Shown: in pieces, positions 29,101 through 29,814 of the stretch
Layout of the letters: the number at the start of each line of letters is the position of its first letter
How positions within the stretch are numbered: the stretch's first letter is position 1
Source: Pigoraptor vietnamica
Taxonomy: Eukaryota > Opisthokonta > Filasterea
Direction: 5' to 3'
Length of the DNA stretch: 29,814 nucleotides
Assembly: GCA_943704525.1 (NCBI GenBank)
Contig: CALSCQ010000683.1
Coordinates: forward strand, 1-29,814
Program-made: the position numbers and the translations under genes
The notes under the pieces: generated by a model
What the model was told of the DNA's origin: nothing
Database searches by the model: none
The model's input: the letters and a program-made list of their open reading frames with translations, nothing else

Positions 29101-29611
29101 GTGCCTGACGAGTCTCGGGGCTGCGCCTGTGCCGCAAACGGATTTTGAGACGGTGTTTTCGCTGCTGATGCAAATTATGGGGTTCCTCATGTTTGCCACT
29201 ATCGTCGGAAACATTGGAGAAGTGCTCGCGGACATGCACAGGTGCGTGTGTGGTGTGTGTGTGTGTGTGTGTGTTGTCTCTCAAGTTCCGCTTTGTACTT
29301 ATGTATGGCGCGTGAGAGCGTTGCGCCGGCTTCCGTAGCGCAAGCACACACGTCCGCGCAACACACCGCTTGTGTTACAGCGTTTAGGATCATTAACTGA
29401 AGTCACACTGTGCTTTTCTCTCGCTCCATTGCGCGCCCAGGACAATGTCCGAGTTTCGGCAGAAGCTGGACCTCCTCCAGCAGTACATGACGCAGCGGCG
29501 CATTCCGCCGGACATCCAGAACCGCATCTTTGTGCACTACGAATACCTCGCGGACAGGGAGCAGGTCATGGACGAAAAGGAGATTCTCGAGGAGCTGCCC
29601 ACGTATCTCAG
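26160..29611 (+). CDS. cyclic-nucleotide-gated-type cation channel, C-terminus beyond the window (partial)
   Basis: Exons: 26160-27584, 27761-27881, 28100-28222, 28434-28488, 28689-28886, 29071-29241, 29441-29611, giving 754 residues so far. Residues 1-450 are disordered and Ser/Arg/Pro-rich (RSREPSPSRRRDSSPRR), with many likely phosphorylation sites. Then come S1 (WNFVAFSAMIYFTATIPF), S2 (YACDVFFVIDIFLNL), S3 (GWFMVDFVSMLPL), S4 (AAMPRMMRFARLLRF), S5 (CKLFLLMFLLIHWTACIYFF), a pore with filter LTSLGAAP, and S6 (FATIVGNIGEVLADM). A C-linker follows (RTMSEFRQKLDLLQQYM, PPDIQNRIFVHYEYL), as in CNG channels. The CNG filter glutamate (TIGE) is replaced by alanine. The cyclic-nucleotide-binding domain should lie to the right. 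All introns are GT-AG. HCN or EAG types are less likely because the filter lacks G-[YF]-G. Confidence 0.88.
29246..29274. repeat. short (GT)n tract behind a splice donor
   Basis: The donor of channel exon 6 reads AG|GTGCGTGTGTGGTGTGTG and runs directly into a GT dinucleotide tract of about a dozen units. It is a short example of the donor-adjacent tracts seen in other introns of the window. Confidence 0.8.
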
Positions 29612-29814
29612 GTGCGCCCATCCCCTGCACGCCTCCTCTCTTCACTTGTCGTTTGTGTGGCGTGGAGTTGACGGACGGGCGTCTGTGAGACAGGGTTTTT
29701 GTTGGGGGTAATAGGTCGCCTCCAGACATTGTTGCTGAGTCGTACATTTGTGGGAGGTCGAAGTTATGTGGTGTTGTCCATTGCGCCCTCTGACCACTGC
29801 TGCCCCTCCCCCCC
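29612..29814 (+). other. channel intron running off the right edge
   Basis: The sequence after the GTGCGC donor has no recognisable coding content. It ends in a C-rich pyrimidine run (CCCCTCCCCCCC), typical of the stretch just before an acceptor, so the next exon, expected to hold the rest of the C-linker and the cyclic-nucleotide-binding domain, probably starts just outside the window. Confidence 0.6.

Noticed and set aside
1-29814. tRNA, rRNA, transposase or integrase genes
   Set aside because: No cloverleaf-like segment, conserved rRNA block, terminal inverted repeat or transposase motif was recognised by eye; a covariance-model scan could still find a small RNA.

Overview
The window is nuclear DNA from a GC-rich, intron-rich microbial eukaryote. 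Six of the genes have GT-AG introns of roughly 100-460 bases, the code is standard, and families include ORC4, a eukaryotic poly(A) polymerase core, PHD fingers, a TKL kinase and a cyclic-nucleotide-gated-type channel. Long CA/GT microsatellites are scattered through it. The lineage cannot be fixed from this sequence; a free-living protist (for example an amoebozoan or apusomonad-like flagellate) fits the content, and that is only inference.

Layout, left to right. (1) 152-430, minus: first exon of a probable SLC35F-type transporter that runs off the left edge. (2) 762-4926, minus, five exons: one long protein joining an MJ1316/DUF504 RNA-end recognition domain, an endonuclease/exonuclease/phosphatase (EEP) domain, a 2H phosphoesterase and a poly(A)-polymerase-type nucleotidyltransferase. 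(3) 5229-11615, minus, about six exons: a roughly 1,926-residue chromatin/RNA-type protein with a chromodomain, RGG stretch, NSD-like PHD triplet, RD/RE-rich stretch, many copies of a GYQPPPPGGWRTT motif and a possible SPOC-like C-terminus. (4) 12270-14614, plus: ORC4. (5) 14691-17737, minus, and 18001-19939, plus: a head-to-head pair of genes broken by many reading-frame changes. The first reads as a four-helix-bundle (MLKL-like) TKL kinase with SAM and armadillo repeats, the second as a P-loop NTPase resembling RHS/Crinkler-type proteins. (6) 20423-24067, plus, 13 exons: a secreted purple acid phosphatase with a 6-base microexon. (7) 24371-25381, minus, three exons: a DJ-1/PfpI protein. (8) 26160 to the right edge, plus: a CNG-type channel with a very long disordered N-terminus, cut off before the cyclic-nucleotide-binding domain.

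The strongest candidate for an unusual system is the gene at 762-4926. It puts recognition of cyclic-phosphate RNA ends, end healing, hydrolytic trimming and nucleotide addition on one polypeptide, as expected for a single-chain RNA 3'-end repair or remodelling machine. The second is the 14.7-19.9 kb block, where both divergent genes are frame-disrupted while every gene around them is intact. That looks like a decaying conflict-type or cell-death-type island, unless it is a local sequencing problem. Exon boundaries were set by hand from splice signals, codon phase and family alignment from memory; nothing was searched.
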